Assembly (NCBI GenBank): GCA_028822445.1
Contig: JAPKDQ010000001.1
Coordinates: 186,001 to 250,000, forward strand
DNA: 64,000 nt
Source of the DNA: Rhodospirillaceae bacterium
GTDB lineage: Bacteria > Pseudomonadota > Alphaproteobacteria > Rhodospirillales > Rhodospirillaceae
Direction: 5' to 3'
A program made the position numbers and the translations under genes. Below the pieces are notes generated by a model. It had not been told where the DNA came from, did no database searches, and saw only the letters and a program-made list of their open reading frames with translations. Shown one piece after another: positions 10,520 to 19,145 of this stretch (position 1 is the first letter of the stretch; each line of letters begins with the position of its first letter).

Positions 10520-10711
10520 TACTTAGAGTGGATTGCGGAAGACGATGGTGGTTATGCCCGCATTGCTAAGGAGCTTTTGGCGGACCAAAGCCAGTTGGTT
10601 CAAATTCGAAACATACTAAGAGGCCGTGCGTTGCAGTCTTCCCTCGTTGACGCTTATATGCTTGCGAGGCCCGATGAAGATGCATGCTGGTCGTTGTGGC
10701 GTGATAAATAG
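10520..10711 (+). pseudogene. Remnant: C-terminal tail of an O-GlcNAc-transferase-like TPR protein
   Basis: An open stretch with no start codon of its own encodes about 63 residues before a TAG. It reads WIAEDDGGYARIAKEL, then LVQIRNILRGRALQSSLVD, then ACWSLWRD. This follows the ending of bacterial SPINDLY/OGT-type TPR glycosyltransferases, where a lobe with R-x-x-L-R and S-P-L-x-D is followed by a terminal W-R segment. A stop codon at 10517 closes the frame upstream, and I found no other part of the gene in the preceding 160 bases. I read it as the tail of a deleted gene, not a functional peptide. Confidence 0.6.
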
Positions 10712-10744
10712 TTAAGAGCGTCGCGTTAAATAAGGTGCTGCAAT

Positions 10745-11701
10745 TTACTTATGATCAGACACGCGGCCCATCGCGATAAATTTGTCTCGCCGGCGTGCTC
10801 TGAGCTGACCGCCCTCAACTTTAAGCAATTCGTCTAAATGACGCTCAAGAGTATCCCCGACCTGTTGATAAACAGCTTGGGTGTTGCGATGTGCGCCACC
10901 GATTGGTTCCGCGATAATTCCGTCAATAACATCAAGTCGGTCCAAGTCTTGAGCTGTGAGTTTAAGGGCGTCCGCAGCTGACTTGGCTTGACTGCCATCA
11001 CGCCAAAGTATCGACGCGCAGCCTTCTGGTGAAATAACGGAATAGATTGAATGCTCGAGCATCAGTACTTTGTTGCCGGTGGCTAAAGCAATGGCGCCGC
11101 CTGACCCGCCCTCGCCGATGATGACACAGATAATAGGAACGCGAAGGTCGAGGCTAGTTTCAATTGATCTTGCGATGGCCTCAGCTTGCCCGCGTTCTTC
11201 AGCGCCAACGCCTGGATACGCGCCTGCTGTATCTACGAAGGTGATCACGGGAATACCAAAGCGGTCTGCCAGCTCCATTAAACGCTTGGCTTTTCGGTAG
11301 CCTTCCGGCCGCGCCATGCCAAAGTTATGAGTAAGGCGCGTCTCTGTATCACGTCCTTTCTCTTGGCCGAGAATCATGACGGACCTTCCGCGAAAACGCC
11401 CGAGTCCACCTATAATCGCCGCGTCTTCTGAATAATTGCGATCTCCAGCTAATGGCATGAAGTTGGAAATCAGAGCTCCAATGTAATCGAGGCAGTGCGG
11501 CCTATCGGGATGGCGTGCGACCTGGGTCTTCTGCCAGGGCGTCAGTTTGGCGTATGTCGCCTTTAGGTCTTTATCGACCTTGCCTTCAAGTCGGCTGACT
11601 TCTTCCGCAATGTTAACGCCATCAGCGTCGCTCATGTGGCGCAGTTCTGCGATCTTGCCTTCTAGCTCAGCAATGGGCTTTTCGAACTCGAGAAAGTGCA
11701 T
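10745..11701 (-). CDS. accA: Acetyl-CoA carboxylase carboxyltransferase subunit alpha
   Basis: The 318-residue protein is the alpha half of the carboxyltransferase that moves CO2 from biotin carboxyl carrier to acetyl-CoA, the first committed step of fatty acid synthesis. Motifs include the N-terminal FLEFEKPIAELE helix, MARPEGYRKAKRLM, FVDTAGAYPGVGAEERGQ, the oxyanion region GEGGSGGAIAL and SPEGCASILW. It stands alone as a transcription unit. In other alphaproteobacteria accA often follows xerD; here xerD lies about 13 kb away. Confidence 0.97.
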   Translation of the reverse strand: MHFLEFEKPIAELEGKIAELRHMSDADGVNIAEEVSRLEGKVDKDLKATYAKLTPWQKTQVARHPDRPHCLDYIGALISNFMPLAGDRNYSEDAAIIGGLGRFRGRSVMILGQEKGRDTETRLTHNFGMARPEGYRKAKRLMELADRFGIPVITFVDTAGAYPGVGAEERGQAEAIARSIETSLDLRVPIICVIIGEGGSGGAIALATGNKVLMLEHSIYSVISPEGCASILWRDGSQAKSAADALKLTAQDLDRLDVIDGIIAEPIGGAHRNTQAVYQQVGDTLERHLDELLKVEGGQLRARRRDKFIAMGRVSDHK

Positions 11702-11742
11702 ATGTACTCCAGCTTCGCCCTAATAATCAGTGGGCGGCGCGT

Positions 11743-11771
11743 ATCCTTGTTAAGAGGGCCTTATATGTCAA
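11743..11771 (-). promoter_or_regulatory. Candidate accA promoter
   Basis: On the minus strand a perfect TTGACA (11766-11771) is followed after 17 bases by AAGGAT (11743-11748). This lies 42 bases before the accA ATG. The -35 box is ideal and the -10 box matches the consensus at three positions only. No other candidate stands out in this gap. Confidence 0.42.
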
Positions 11772-11820
11772 CTTTAGTCTGGCGGCTATTGGTTAAGAAA
11801 CCGGCCTATGGTCCTCTATG

Positions 11821-12127
11821 TTAGCCGGGCCCAATGGGACCAGAGTTTTGTCGCAAACCGCCCAAAGCTTCTTCGTAATCAGGCTCTGAATCTGGAGGCA
11901 GGGCTCCATGGCGTATGGCGAAATTTATAATTACCAGTGAGACGTTAAATTTAAAGGCGTCCCCGCTGCGAAATAAATTAAGCGCCTACTCAAACGCCAT
12001 TAGCCTAAAGTCTTCTATTTCTCTGTCCTGATTGTTTGGAGTGAAGGTGTCCGGTAGGTGCAAGTCGTAACAAAATAGCGTGTCCGGCGTCAGCCCGTCC
12101 TCATTCTCTTTGTATAGCTGGGGGCGG
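11821..12127 (-). pseudogene. Remnant of a Nudix hydrolase with C-terminal DUF4743-like region, interrupted by a stop
   Basis: On the minus strand, one frame reads LYKENEDGLTPDTLFCYDLHLP, DTFTPNNQDREIEDFRLMAFE, then an in-frame TAG (11986-11988). It continues with [29 protein letters not shown] to a TAA at 11821. The blocks correspond in order to the C-terminal half of thiamine-pyrophosphokinase-related Nudix proteins (KPD..F.YDLELP, NTDGE, FKFN..LVIIDFLIRHG). The Nudix box itself, which should lie upstream, is missing. The piece is therefore truncated and also carries an internal stop. The match comes from my memory of the family, without an alignment. Confidence 0.6.
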
Positions 12128-12130
12128 TGA

Positions 12131-12330
12131 TCAAGCCGCTTTTTCTGCAGTTGGTCTCAGTGCCCCATTGAAGAGTGACTTTAGGGCCATCCATTGCGGC
12201 AGCACCTCTCGCTCGTTGTGGTTCGATGGCTCCCCTTGAAAGAGGGGCAGGAACACGGCGTCTCGGGAGGCTTTCTGGCCCAGAAGTCTCGCAAAACCCA
12301 AAGAAAGCCCAGTAATGCCTAGAAAAATGG
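12131..12330 (-). pseudogene. Open tail of an unrecognised gene
   Basis: A minus-strand frame without an evident ATG runs for about 65 codons and stops at TGA (12131-12133), just before the Nudix remnant. It contains LGFARLLGQKASRDAVFLPL, then EREVLPQWMALKSLFNGALRP. The composition looks protein-like, with balanced charges and hydrophobics, but I do not recognise the family. It abuts the Nudix remnant on the same strand in another frame. A deletion joining two former genes would explain both pieces. It could also be chance. Confidence 0.3.
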
Positions 12331-12341
12331 AATTCTAGCAC

Positions 12342-12370
12342 TTGACGGAGCGCGGGTGCACGGCTAAAAA
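12342..12370 (+). promoter_or_regulatory. Candidate rpmB promoter
   Basis: TTGACG (12342-12347) preceded by C, giving the CTTGAC form common in alphaproteobacteria, is followed after 17 bases by TAAAAA (12365-12370). The rpmB start lies 57 bases further on, an ordinary leader length for a ribosomal protein gene. Confidence 0.55.
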
Positions 12371-12427
12371 CCGGCCTTCCTTAAGGCCTGCGCTTATTTT
12401 GCGAGGCTCTATCAACAGGAGTTTATC

Positions 12428-12727
12428 ATGTCGCGACGCTGTTCCATCAGCGGTAAAGGGGTCATGTCTGGCAACCACGTCAGCCACGCACATAACAAGA
12501 CCCGTCGGCGTTTCCTGCCTAATTTGCAGGGCTTTTCGCTGTTGAGTGAGGCCTTGGATGCGCCGATCAAACTTCGTTTGGCTACAAGCACAGTGCGTTC
12601 GATTGAAAAACGCGGTGGCCTTGATGCCTATTTGCTTTCAGCCAAGGATACTGAGCTGACAGACGAAGCTGTAAAAATCAAACGTCGTATCAAGAAGGCG
12701 CAGGCTAAAGCCGCCGCAGCTGCTTAA
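12428..12727 (+). CDS. rpmB: 50S ribosomal protein L28
   Basis: The 99-residue product is ribosomal protein L28. It opens with MSRRCSISGKGVMSGNHVSH, continues with NKTRRRFLPNLQ and ends with the lysine- and alanine-rich tail usual in alphaproteobacteria. An AGGAG ribosome site sits about seven bases before the ATG. It is monocistronic, with its own promoter upstream and a hairpin just downstream. Confidence 0.97.
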   Translation: MSRRCSISGKGVMSGNHVSHAHNKTRRRFLPNLQGFSLLSEALDAPIKLRLATSTVRSIEKRGGLDAYLLSAKDTELTDEAVKIKRRIKKAQAKAAAAA

Positions 12728-12753
12728 GCGCGTTTCTTGGATATGATGAAAAA

Positions 12754-12778
12754 GCCCGCACTGTGGGCATTGTTCTTA
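12754..12778 (+). terminator. Putative rpmB terminator
   Basis: A six-pair stem, GCCCGC (12754-12759) with GTGGGC (12763-12768) including one G-U pair, is followed by ATTGTTCTT. It sits 26 bases after the rpmB stop. The loop of three bases and the broken T run make it moderate. Confidence 0.5.
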
Positions 12779-13072
12779 TCTGTAATTTGATACAGGCCTT
12801 CTAGGCTGTTTTGCTTAGCAGGGCTGTAATGTTGGTGGCCCATAGCATGAACAGCACCATGTAACCCTGAGGTAACGCGTAAGTCCGCCTTCTGACATTA
12901 TTGCTGGTTAAATAAACGAGACTTTAGCGCTATGCTCAGGCCCACAAAGCCCCAAGAGGTTAAGCGGGCCGCAGTTATTGTCTCTTGTTCGACCGCCTTG
13001 CTGAGGCGTTTCAGTCGCATCGTGCTTCGATCTAATGTGTCTCGCAGGATGCAGCCGTGGCTTAAGTCGTCA
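12779..13072. other. Non-coding gap between rpmB and cobT
   Basis: This convergent gap holds no recognisable gene. In related genomes a phytase-like esterase gene often sits between rpmB and cobT; I find no trace that I can name. The minus strand has a 40-codon ATG frame ending at 12898 (MRLKRLSKAVEQ...) that could encode an amphipathic peptide. It has no support beyond being open. Confidence 0.35.
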
Positions 13073-15022
13073 TCAAAAAACCAACGGTGTTATTGCTGAA
13101 GGTCGACTGCGGTCGTCTTGGTCGAATAAATCACTCAACTGCGCCATTACGGCACCGCCCAACTCATCAACGTCCATCAAGGTGACTGCGCGTCGATAGT
13201 ACCGCGTTACGTCGTGCCCTATGCCGATTGCTAGCAATTGAACTGGTGACCGAACCTCAATGAATGCAATCACATCTCGTAGGTGTTTTTCCAGGTAATT
13301 GCCTGTGTTGACGGACAGCGTCGAATCATCGACTGGTGCGCCATCTGACACAACCATCATAATCTTGCGGGCCTCGGGACGGCCGAGAATTCGACTGTGT
13401 GCCCAAGCTAGAGCCTCGCCATCGATGTTCTCTTTCAAGATGCCTTCGCGCAGCATGAGGCCGAGGTTTTTGCGCGCCCGCCGCCAAGGTGTATCTGCCG
13501 ACTTGTAAACAATATGTCGAAGATCATTCAGTCGCCCTGGGTGGGCGGGCTTACCAGAGTCCAACCATTGCTTGCGGGTTTGGCCGCCTTTCCATTGGCT
13601 TGTCGTGAAGCCAAGAATTTCGACCTTAACGCCACAGCGCTCCAAGGTTCGCGCTAGAATATCTGCACTCATCGCGGCAATAGTGATGGGCCGCCCACGC
13701 ATTGACCCGGAGTTGTCGATGAGCAGTGTGACGACGGTGTCTCTGAATTCCATTTCCTTTTCTCGCTTAAACGATAAGGAATGCGTTGGGTTGGCGACAA
13801 TTCGGGCCAACCGGCTTGTGTCGAGGAGTCCTTCTTCAAGGTCAAACTCCCAACTCCGAATCTGCTGGGCCATGAGTTTACGTTGCAGTCGGTTCGCCAA
13901 CCGAGACACGACGCCCTGCATGTGGGCCAATTGTCGATCTAATTGTACTCGCAGGCGTGACAGCTCTTCGGGATCGCATAAGTCGTTGGCATCTTCGATC
14001 TGATCGAACTCAGTCGTGTAAACGCGATACCGTTCTTCTTTGATTTGGCGGTCGTGCCCCGCTTGAGAATTCGGCTGTTCGCCATCGTTACCAGGGTCTT
14101 CGGCGGATTCCATGGCGAAGGGAATGGAAGATTCTTCGCTGTCTCCAATCTGAACATCTTCATCCGTGTTGCCTGTCTCAGGCTCGGCGTTGCCAGTCTC
14201 TGGCTCGGATTGATCCTCACCCTCGCTTTCGCCTTCATCACTTTCTGATGTAGACGCGGACTCTTCGTTCAGGTCTGGACTTTCGTCTTCATCAAGATCG
14301 CGTCCGCCGTCATCCTTTTCGAGATCAAGAACCTCGATCATTTCTCGCAAGATATTTGAGAAAGATTTCTGGTTGTCGATGGATTCGACCAAGCGGTCGA
14401 GATAGGGCGCCAATTGCTCCCCGTATTCACGCTCTGCCACTTCGAGGACATGCGCTCCAGCTTCCCCAAGGTCTAGGGCGCCGCACTTGGAATGGATCAT
14501 CACCTTCAGTGCGTCTTGTATTTGAATTTGTAAAGATGCGTGGGCCATTTGGTAGCCCTCAAGGTGTAAGCGCTGCTCCAGAGCTCTGCCAAGGTTGGTG
14601 GCCACACCCATGTAATCTTGCGCCCCTCGCGCCTCTACGCGTGCCTGTTCCATGGCGTTATAGGCATCAATGGCATCTTTGCCGTGGGGCATGCGCCGAT
14701 CGTGCACGCGATCACTGTGATGTCGTAGTCTCATAGCGCTGGCGTCTGCAGAGCCACGCAGTCGAATAATATTTTCTTGATTCAGTTTAGCGGAGGGTAA
14801 GGGCAGACGCACAGAAGAACCTTGTGCGCTGCTTTTCTGATTTGTCGCGATCGGCGTATACGATACATTCGTGTCTGACCGCCCCGATAGGGCACGCAGG
14901 GCCGCCGTTGTCACCGCCTTAAAAGTTTCAACACGGCCAGAGTTGCGGCCGGCACTTCGTTCCATAGATGTCTCTGTTTTCTTGGGTTGTGGCTCCGTGG
15001 TTGGTTTCTCGCGCGGTGGCAT
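13073..15022 (-). CDS. cobT: Aerobic cobaltochelatase subunit CobT
   Basis: CobT works with CobS and the large subunit CobN to insert cobalt into hydrogenobyrinic acid a,c-diamide in the aerobic B12 pathway. The 649-residue protein has an N-terminal helical region, a long acidic stretch in the middle rich in Glu, Asp and Ser, and a C-terminal von Willebrand A domain with the MIDAS motif DNSGSMRG. I place the start at the ATG at 15022 because an upstream in-frame codon at 15079 would overlap cobS by 43 bases and the family begins near here. The cobS stop is 14 bases before it. No cobN is in the window. Confidence 0.93.
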   Translation of the reverse strand: MPPREKPTTEPQPKKTETSMERSAGRNSGRVETFKAVTTAALRALSGRSDTNVSYTPIATNQKSSAQGSSVRLPLPSAKLNQENIIRLRGSADASAMRLRHHSDRVHDRRMPHGKDAIDAYNAMEQARVEARGAQDYMGVATNLGRALEQRLHLEGYQMAHASLQIQIQDALKVMIHSKCGALDLGEAGAHVLEVAEREYGEQLAPYLDRLVESIDNQKSFSNILREMIEVLDLEKDDGGRDLDEDESPDLNEESASTSESDEGESEGEDQSEPETGNAEPETGNTDEDVQIGDSEESSIPFAMESAEDPGNDGEQPNSQAGHDRQIKEERYRVYTTEFDQIEDANDLCDPEELSRLRVQLDRQLAHMQGVVSRLANRLQRKLMAQQIRSWEFDLEEGLLDTSRLARIVANPTHSLSFKREKEMEFRDTVVTLLIDNSGSMRGRPITIAAMSADILARTLERCGVKVEILGFTTSQWKGGQTRKQWLDSGKPAHPGRLNDLRHIVYKSADTPWRRARKNLGLMLREGILKENIDGEALAWAHSRILGRPEARKIMMVVSDGAPVDDSTLSVNTGNYLEKHLRDVIAFIEVRSPVQLLAIGIGHDVTRYYRRAVTLMDVDELGGAVMAQLSDLFDQDDRSRPSAITPLVF

Positions 15023-15036
15023 AGCCGGGTTTCCGG

Positions 15037-16014
15037 TTACTGAGCTGCGACCGAGTCCGGCAATTCTTCGCCGAAACAACGTTGGAAGTATTCAGCCACG
15101 ATTGGTCGCTCCGTCTCATCGCACTTATTGAGAAATGTGACGCGGAACGAGTAAGGAATGTCCTTAAATATTTTCGCGTTCTCAGCCCATGTGATAACGG
15201 TGCGTGGAGACATTACTGTCGAGATATCGCCTGCCATAAACCCGGCGCGGGACAGATCGGCAACCCTGACCATAGATGATACCGTTTCCTTGTCTTCTTT
15301 CGAATCGTAGGACAGAACCTTCGCGAGGACGATGTTTGCTTCAGCGTCGTGCTCTAGGTAGTTCAGCGTCGCAACAATATTCCAACGGTCCATTTGACCT
15401 TGGTTTATCTGCTGGGTTCCATGGTAAAGTCCAGTTGTGTCTCCTAGGCCAACCGTATTGGCTGTCGAAAAAAGCCGGAACGATTTGTGCGGGCGAATGA
15501 CTTTGTTCTGGTCAAGTAAGGTGAGGCGGCCTTCTACTTCTAAAACACGCTGAATAACGAACATGACGTCTGGGCGACCCGCGTCATACTCGTCAAAACA
15601 CAACGCGATGGGATTCTGAAGCGCCCATGGCAGTATTCCTTCACGGAATTCAGTGACCTGAACGCCATCACGCAGAACGATCGCGTCCTTACCAATCAAG
15701 TCAATCCGGCTGATGTGGCTATCCAGGTTGACGCGCAGGCAAGGCCAATTGAGCCGCGCTGCCACTTGTTCGATGTGCGTCGATTTTCCGGTGCCATGAT
15801 AGCCCTGAATCATCACGCGCCGGTTGTGGCTAAACCCTGCCAAAATGGCGCGGGTGGTATCGGGGTCAAACTGATACGCCGGGTCAAGGTCGGGTACGTG
15901 CTCTTCGCGTGTGCTGAAGGCGGGCACGACCATTTTACTGTCGATACCAAAAGTCTCTTTTACTTTGACCTCGGTGTCGGGGAGGCCATGGATTTGTTCA
16001 TTATCGGGCGCCAT
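15037..16014 (-). CDS. cobS: Aerobic cobaltochelatase subunit CobS
   Basis: The 325-residue AAA+ ATPase powers cobalt insertion with CobT. The N-terminal part has [11 protein letters not shown] and the tail region YQFDPDTT. Walker A is GYHGTGKST, and the following [16 protein letters not shown] is characteristic of CobS. Walker B lies in [13 protein letters not shown]. The C terminus ([21 protein letters not shown]) is complete. It is first in the cobS-cobT operon. The acyclic neighbourhood with DnaJ-like and bolA genes is conserved in alphaproteobacteria. Confidence 0.96.
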   Translation of the reverse strand: MAPDNEQIHGLPDTEVKVKETFGIDSKMVVPAFSTREEHVPDLDPAYQFDPDTTRAILAGFSHNRRVMIQGYHGTGKSTHIEQVAARLNWPCLRVNLDSHISRIDLIGKDAIVLRDGVQVTEFREGILPWALQNPIALCFDEYDAGRPDVMFVIQRVLEVEGRLTLLDQNKVIRPHKSFRLFSTANTVGLGDTTGLYHGTQQINQGQMDRWNIVATLNYLEHDAEANIVLAKVLSYDSKEDKETVSSMVRVADLSRAGFMAGDISTVMSPRTVITWAENAKIFKDIPYSFRVTFLNKCDETERPIVAEYFQRCFGEELPDSVAAQ

Positions 16015-16097
16015 TAAACGATCCTTTGCTGAAGACCAAGTTATACCCCGATCAGCCTTGGTTTTGTATAGCGCGGAATCCCATTAATTTTTCTTGG

Positions 16098-16889
16098 CTA
16101 GCCGATACCTTTCGTCCAACCGCCATCGGCCGTGAGGCAGGCACCAGTCATGTTTGCGGCACGCTCTGAGGCAAGGAAGGCAGCCAGGCGGCCGATCTCA
16201 TCCGGTTCCGCCAGCCGATTCATAGGTATTTGATCTTTGTAGTCCTGTTCGATGTCGGCCACTGATCGACCACCGCTCTCGGAGAGTTTGCCCATCAATG
16301 TGGTCCAGCGCTCTGTCCGGGTGGGCCCTGGGTTCAGGGCATTAACGATCACGTTATGTGGGGCAAGATCTTCAGCGAGGCCCTTGGTGATCGCCAAGAG
16401 AGCAGCGTTTGCGGACGATCCGGGCAGCAAGCGCGGTGCGGGCTGTAGGCCTGTGTTGCCAACAATATTGACGATCCGGCCACTCTGGTTTTCGATCATG
16501 TGCGGGATGACGGCCCGCATCATGCGAATGGTGCCCATGACCTTAAGTTCCATGCTGTCTTGCCAAACGTCTTCTGGAATCTCCCAAAAGACGCCGCCTT
16601 GTGAAGCGCCGGCCGAGTTCACTAAAATATCGATGCGGCCAAGGGTGTTGATGCTTTGCTTGACTAAGGTATCGCTAATCCCAGCTTCCGTCAGGTCAGC
16701 GGCAATTGGTATAGCTCTGACCCCATGTTCCGTTGTTAAGCGGTCAGCTTGCATTTGCAGGGCTTTTTCATCTCTGGCCGTTAGAATAAGGTTTACGCCT
16801 TCCTCTGCGAGGGCAGCCGCGGTTGCGGCGCCAAGGCCTTTGCTTGCGCCGGTAATTAACGCGACTTTGTCTTTTAGGAGGAGGTCCAT
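16098..16889 (-). CDS. SDR family protein with atypical active site
   Basis: This 263-residue Rossmann-fold protein has the cofactor motif TGASKGLGAAT at residues 14-24 and NSAGAS for the adenine-binding strand. The usual catalytic tetrad is altered. Where Tyr-x-x-x-Lys is expected the sequence reads GSSANAALL, so both Tyr and Lys appear replaced, and the serine strand reads IVGNTG. Divergent SDR subfamilies with such ANAAL motifs exist, and their reactions are mostly unknown. It lies downstream of no obvious partner, between cobS and the DnaJ-like gene. Cofactor binding is likely; standard dehydrogenase activity is doubtful. Confidence 0.85.
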   Translation of the reverse strand: MDLLLKDKVALITGASKGLGAATAAALAEEGVNLILTARDEKALQMQADRLTTEHGVRAIPIAADLTEAGISDTLVKQSINTLGRIDILVNSAGASQGGVFWEIPEDVWQDSMELKVMGTIRMMRAVIPHMIENQSGRIVNIVGNTGLQPAPRLLPGSSANAALLAITKGLAEDLAPHNVIVNALNPGPTRTERWTTLMGKLSESGGRSVADIEQDYKDQIPMNRLAEPDEIGRLAAFLASERAANMTGACLTADGGWTKGIG

Positions 16890-16917
16890 ATTTTCAATAC
16901 CTTGAAGGGATGGGTGT

Positions 16918-17502
16918 CTACTCTGACGTTTGGGTCAGGGCGGTTCGAAGTGTTTGATAGGCAGCGTTGATCGTTTTTAGTCTATCTTCTGATGCGGTTG
17001 AACCGCCGTTCGTGTCCGGATGATAGCGTTTTGCCAATTCCTTGTATCGCGCTTTAAGGGTTTCCATCGTTATGGCTCCAACTAAACCAAGGGTGCGGCG
17101 TGCCTTTGTTTCTTCGGAAGATGCTTTTGGCTGATGATACCCATTGTTACCAGTACCTTCCGTGGCTTCGCGATATAGGTCGAACGGGTCGTCAACCTTA
17201 CGCCATGGCCTACCAGGCGCGCGGCGCTCGCCCATCTTCCATGTTGGCCGGTCCCATGTCGCGGCGCTGCGGAATTCGACTTCCATGTCATTGGGCGCGA
17301 CGCCCTGATGGTAATTCCATTGCGCGTTGTAAAGACGAATGTGCTCGAGGCAGAAGAAGTAATAATCAGACAATGAGGAGTCTTGGGGCGCTTTATGGAT
17401 GCCACCCTCAGCGCAGCCCCGCCACTGGCAATTGCGCAGGGCGCCACTGCCGGTGGATTGCGCGCCTGGGAATTGGTCTTTAGTTGTAGATATTTTAGTC
17501 AT
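16918..17502 (-). CDS. DnaJ domain-containing protein
   Basis: This protein of about 194 residues has a C-terminal J-domain, with LKARYKELAKRYHPDTNGG holding the HPD tripeptide that stimulates DnaK. Before it is a region with cysteines (RNCQWRGCAEGG, FCLEHIRLYN) typical of the alphaproteobacterial family found beside cobS and bolA. I prefer the ATG at 17502 over the open frame's far start at 17616, which would run into the divergent bolA start. It is probably a specialised J-protein recruiting DnaK to a specific client; the client is unknown. Confidence 0.88.
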   Translation of the reverse strand: MTKISTTKDQFPGAQSTGSGALRNCQWRGCAEGGIHKAPQDSSLSDYYFFCLEHIRLYNAQWNYHQGVAPNDMEVEFRSAATWDRPTWKMGERRAPGRPWRKVDDPFDLYREATEGTGNNGYHQPKASSEETKARRTLGLVGAITMETLKARYKELAKRYHPDTNGGSTASEDRLKTINAAYQTLRTALTQTSE

Positions 17503-17608
17503 GTAAAAATTATCGTGACCTAAGCGAAGTGGCGCAATCTTGCTTCTTCTCATGAAGTATGCTTGCTGATAAAGGGGTTTTGTTCCTCGTAATTTAAGGA
17601 GAGTCTCG

Positions 17609-17905
17609 TTGGGCAACTATAGTGACCGCATCGAACGCAAATTAACCACGGCCCTTAAGCCTGCTAATCTTAAGATCGAAGATGAGTCTCATAAACATGC
17701 GGGTCATGCCGGTGCTCATGTCGATGGTGGTGGTGAAACACACTTCAATGTGGAAATTGTGTCAGACGCGTTTACTGGTCAAAACCGCATCGCTCGGCAA
17801 CGTCAGGTTTATGGGCTTCTTGCGGAAGAATTGAATGAACGCGTCCACGCCTTATCTCTTGCGACCTTGACACCAGAGGAAGCGGCATCAAAATCTACCG
17901 GCTAA
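17609..17905 (+). CDS. BolA family protein
   Basis: The 98-residue protein has the BolA fold signature: LKIEDESHKHAGHAG, then GETHFNVEIVSDAFTGQNRIARQRQVYGLL with the helix-turn-helix-like segment, and a C-terminal helix. BolA proteins partner with monothiol glutaredoxins in iron-sulfur trafficking. The start is TTG at 17609, supported by AAGGAG at 17596-17601 seven bases before it. It is transcribed away from the DnaJ-like gene and its last codons overlap the convergent DUF2889 gene by 4 bases. Confidence 0.93.
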   Translation: MGNYSDRIERKLTTALKPANLKIEDESHKHAGHAGAHVDGGGETHFNVEIVSDAFTGQNRIARQRQVYGLLAEELNERVHALSLATLTPEEAASKSTG

Positions 17906-18462
17906 TCGCCAGTATAGTGATCTGGAAACTCGCGTTTAACGGTTTCTCCGTCTGAAGCCCAAGCGTGGCAAGTGTCGAGGATTGGCGGTCGTTTTAAAGC
18001 GCCAGACTTTAAGGCTGCGCCGAGTTTCCCCGCACGTTTGCCAACGAGCGTCTGAAACGCAGTTGTTGCGATTGGTTTGATGAGCTCAACAAGGTGCGTG
18101 CACCCTTGAGTGCCACCCAATCGCTCTTGAACCTTTTTTGTCAGGCCCTGGGTGATGCGTAGCCCAATTAGAGCCTTAAACTTGGGTGTAATGTTTCCGC
18201 ACAGATTGAATGGGCTGAAGTCCGTTACTGCGACGCAATCTCGAATAGTTAGCGTTTCATCGACGGTCAGGCGTAAACCCATCCCGTGAAGAGGTTCTCC
18301 GGCTTTGATCTCTGTTCGGTCGTGGTTAGGGAAATTGTAGGTCTTGATGTCGGTCATCCACCCATCAATATCCCACATGCCGTCTGCGCGTTGGTAACCA
18401 CGGCATTCAATGCTGCGAGTATGGAGTAGCTCTCGTTCTTCTGTCGATTTTGGAAAGGGCAT
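17902..18462 (-). CDS. DUF2889 domain-containing protein
   Basis: The 186-residue protein matches the DUF2889 pattern, with HTRSIECRGYQRADGMWDIDG at the N terminus, then DIKTYNFPN, LHGMGLRLTVDE and a C-terminal GCTHLVEL block. The function of the family is not established, though members are often near lipid or aromatic metabolism genes. No signal peptide or membrane segment is seen. It stands alone, convergent with bolA. Confidence 0.82.
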   Translation of the reverse strand: MPFPKSTEERELLHTRSIECRGYQRADGMWDIDGWMTDIKTYNFPNHDRTEIKAGEPLHGMGLRLTVDETLTIRDCVAVTDFSPFNLCGNITPKFKALIGLRITQGLTKKVQERLGGTQGCTHLVELIKPIATTAFQTLVGKRAGKLGAALKSGALKRPPILDTCHAWASDGETVKREFPDHYTGD

Positions 18463-18592
18463 GACAATCCTGGCTGCTTTAAAAGGTGCGCTGGCAGTCC
18501 TACCCGAACCACATACCCAGGCAAAGCCCGAAGCGTGTGTGGTGCCTATGCAATAAGGGTAAGCTTATAAAATATCTAGACCAGGTTGCATG

Positions 18593-19039
18593 TCAGCCTG
18601 TGCCGTAGTTTTCGCCGTAAATGAAGGCGTTGCGGTCCTTCAAGTCTTCTTCGAGTTCTAGATTGTAGATGGCGTACAAATCTCTAACGGACACCATTCC
18701 TACCAACGTTTCCCCGTCTGTTACGGGAAGGTGACGATAATTCCGTTCGATCATCATTTTGATCGCTTGCGCCGGCGTGTCGTTAGGGTGAAGAGTGTCG
18801 GGGTTCGCCGTCATAATATCTTTGGCTGTCGACGTGTTTGGATCGTTTCCAGCTGCAACCACGCGCGTGGTCATATCGCGCTCGGTGATGATCCCGACGA
18901 GACAGTCCCCCTCGGTCACCATAACGGCCGCGACCCGTTTTTCATGCATGAGCTTGGCAATATCGCGGGCCGTATCGCGCTGGCTCACTATAATTAAAGT
19001 TTGGAGGCTGATTACATCTGGGACGATCTTGCGCATCAT
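18593..19039 (-). CDS. Two-CBS-domain protein
   Basis: This 148-residue protein consists of two CBS motifs, the first around VVSQRDTARDIAKLM to GIITERDMTTRVV and the second from TAKDIMTANPDTLHPNDT to LVGMVSVRDLY. Such stand-alone CBS pairs bind adenosyl nucleotides and regulate partner proteins. No partner can be named here. It is on the same strand as the CorC-like gene upstream but about 100 bases away, with a palindrome between them. Confidence 0.9.
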   Translation of the reverse strand: MMRKIVPDVISLQTLIIVSQRDTARDIAKLMHEKRVAAVMVTEGDCLVGIITERDMTTRVVAAGNDPNTSTAKDIMTANPDTLHPNDTPAQAIKMMIERNYRHLPVTDGETLVGMVSVRDLYAIYNLELEEDLKDRNAFIYGENYGTG

Positions 19040-19063
19040 AGCTTTAAGTCTCCACTGATAGAG

Positions 19064-19078
19064 AAGCGTCAGACGCTT
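19064..19078. promoter_or_regulatory. Perfect 7-bp-arm palindrome between CorC-like and CBS genes
   Basis: AAGCGTC-A-GACGCTT is a perfect inverted repeat with a one-base centre, 25 bases before the CBS gene start. It could be an operator for the CBS gene or, folded in RNA, part of a terminator after the CorC-like gene. Confidence 0.35.
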
Positions 19079-19145
19079 TTGTCTATCTCTGAACTGAAAG
19101 TGTCGCGCTCTACATCCAGCTGGTCAAGCTATGCCCAGATAATGT

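Noticed and set aside
12090-12341. 83-codon GTG frame on the minus strand between accA and rpmB
   Set aside because: It runs out of frame with the Nudix-like and unidentified remnants that better explain the coding look of the region, and it has no ribosome site or recognisable product.
12342-12545. 67-codon plus-strand frame overlapping the rpmB start
   Set aside because: It begins on the -35 box and overlaps L28 in another frame; it is a shadow.
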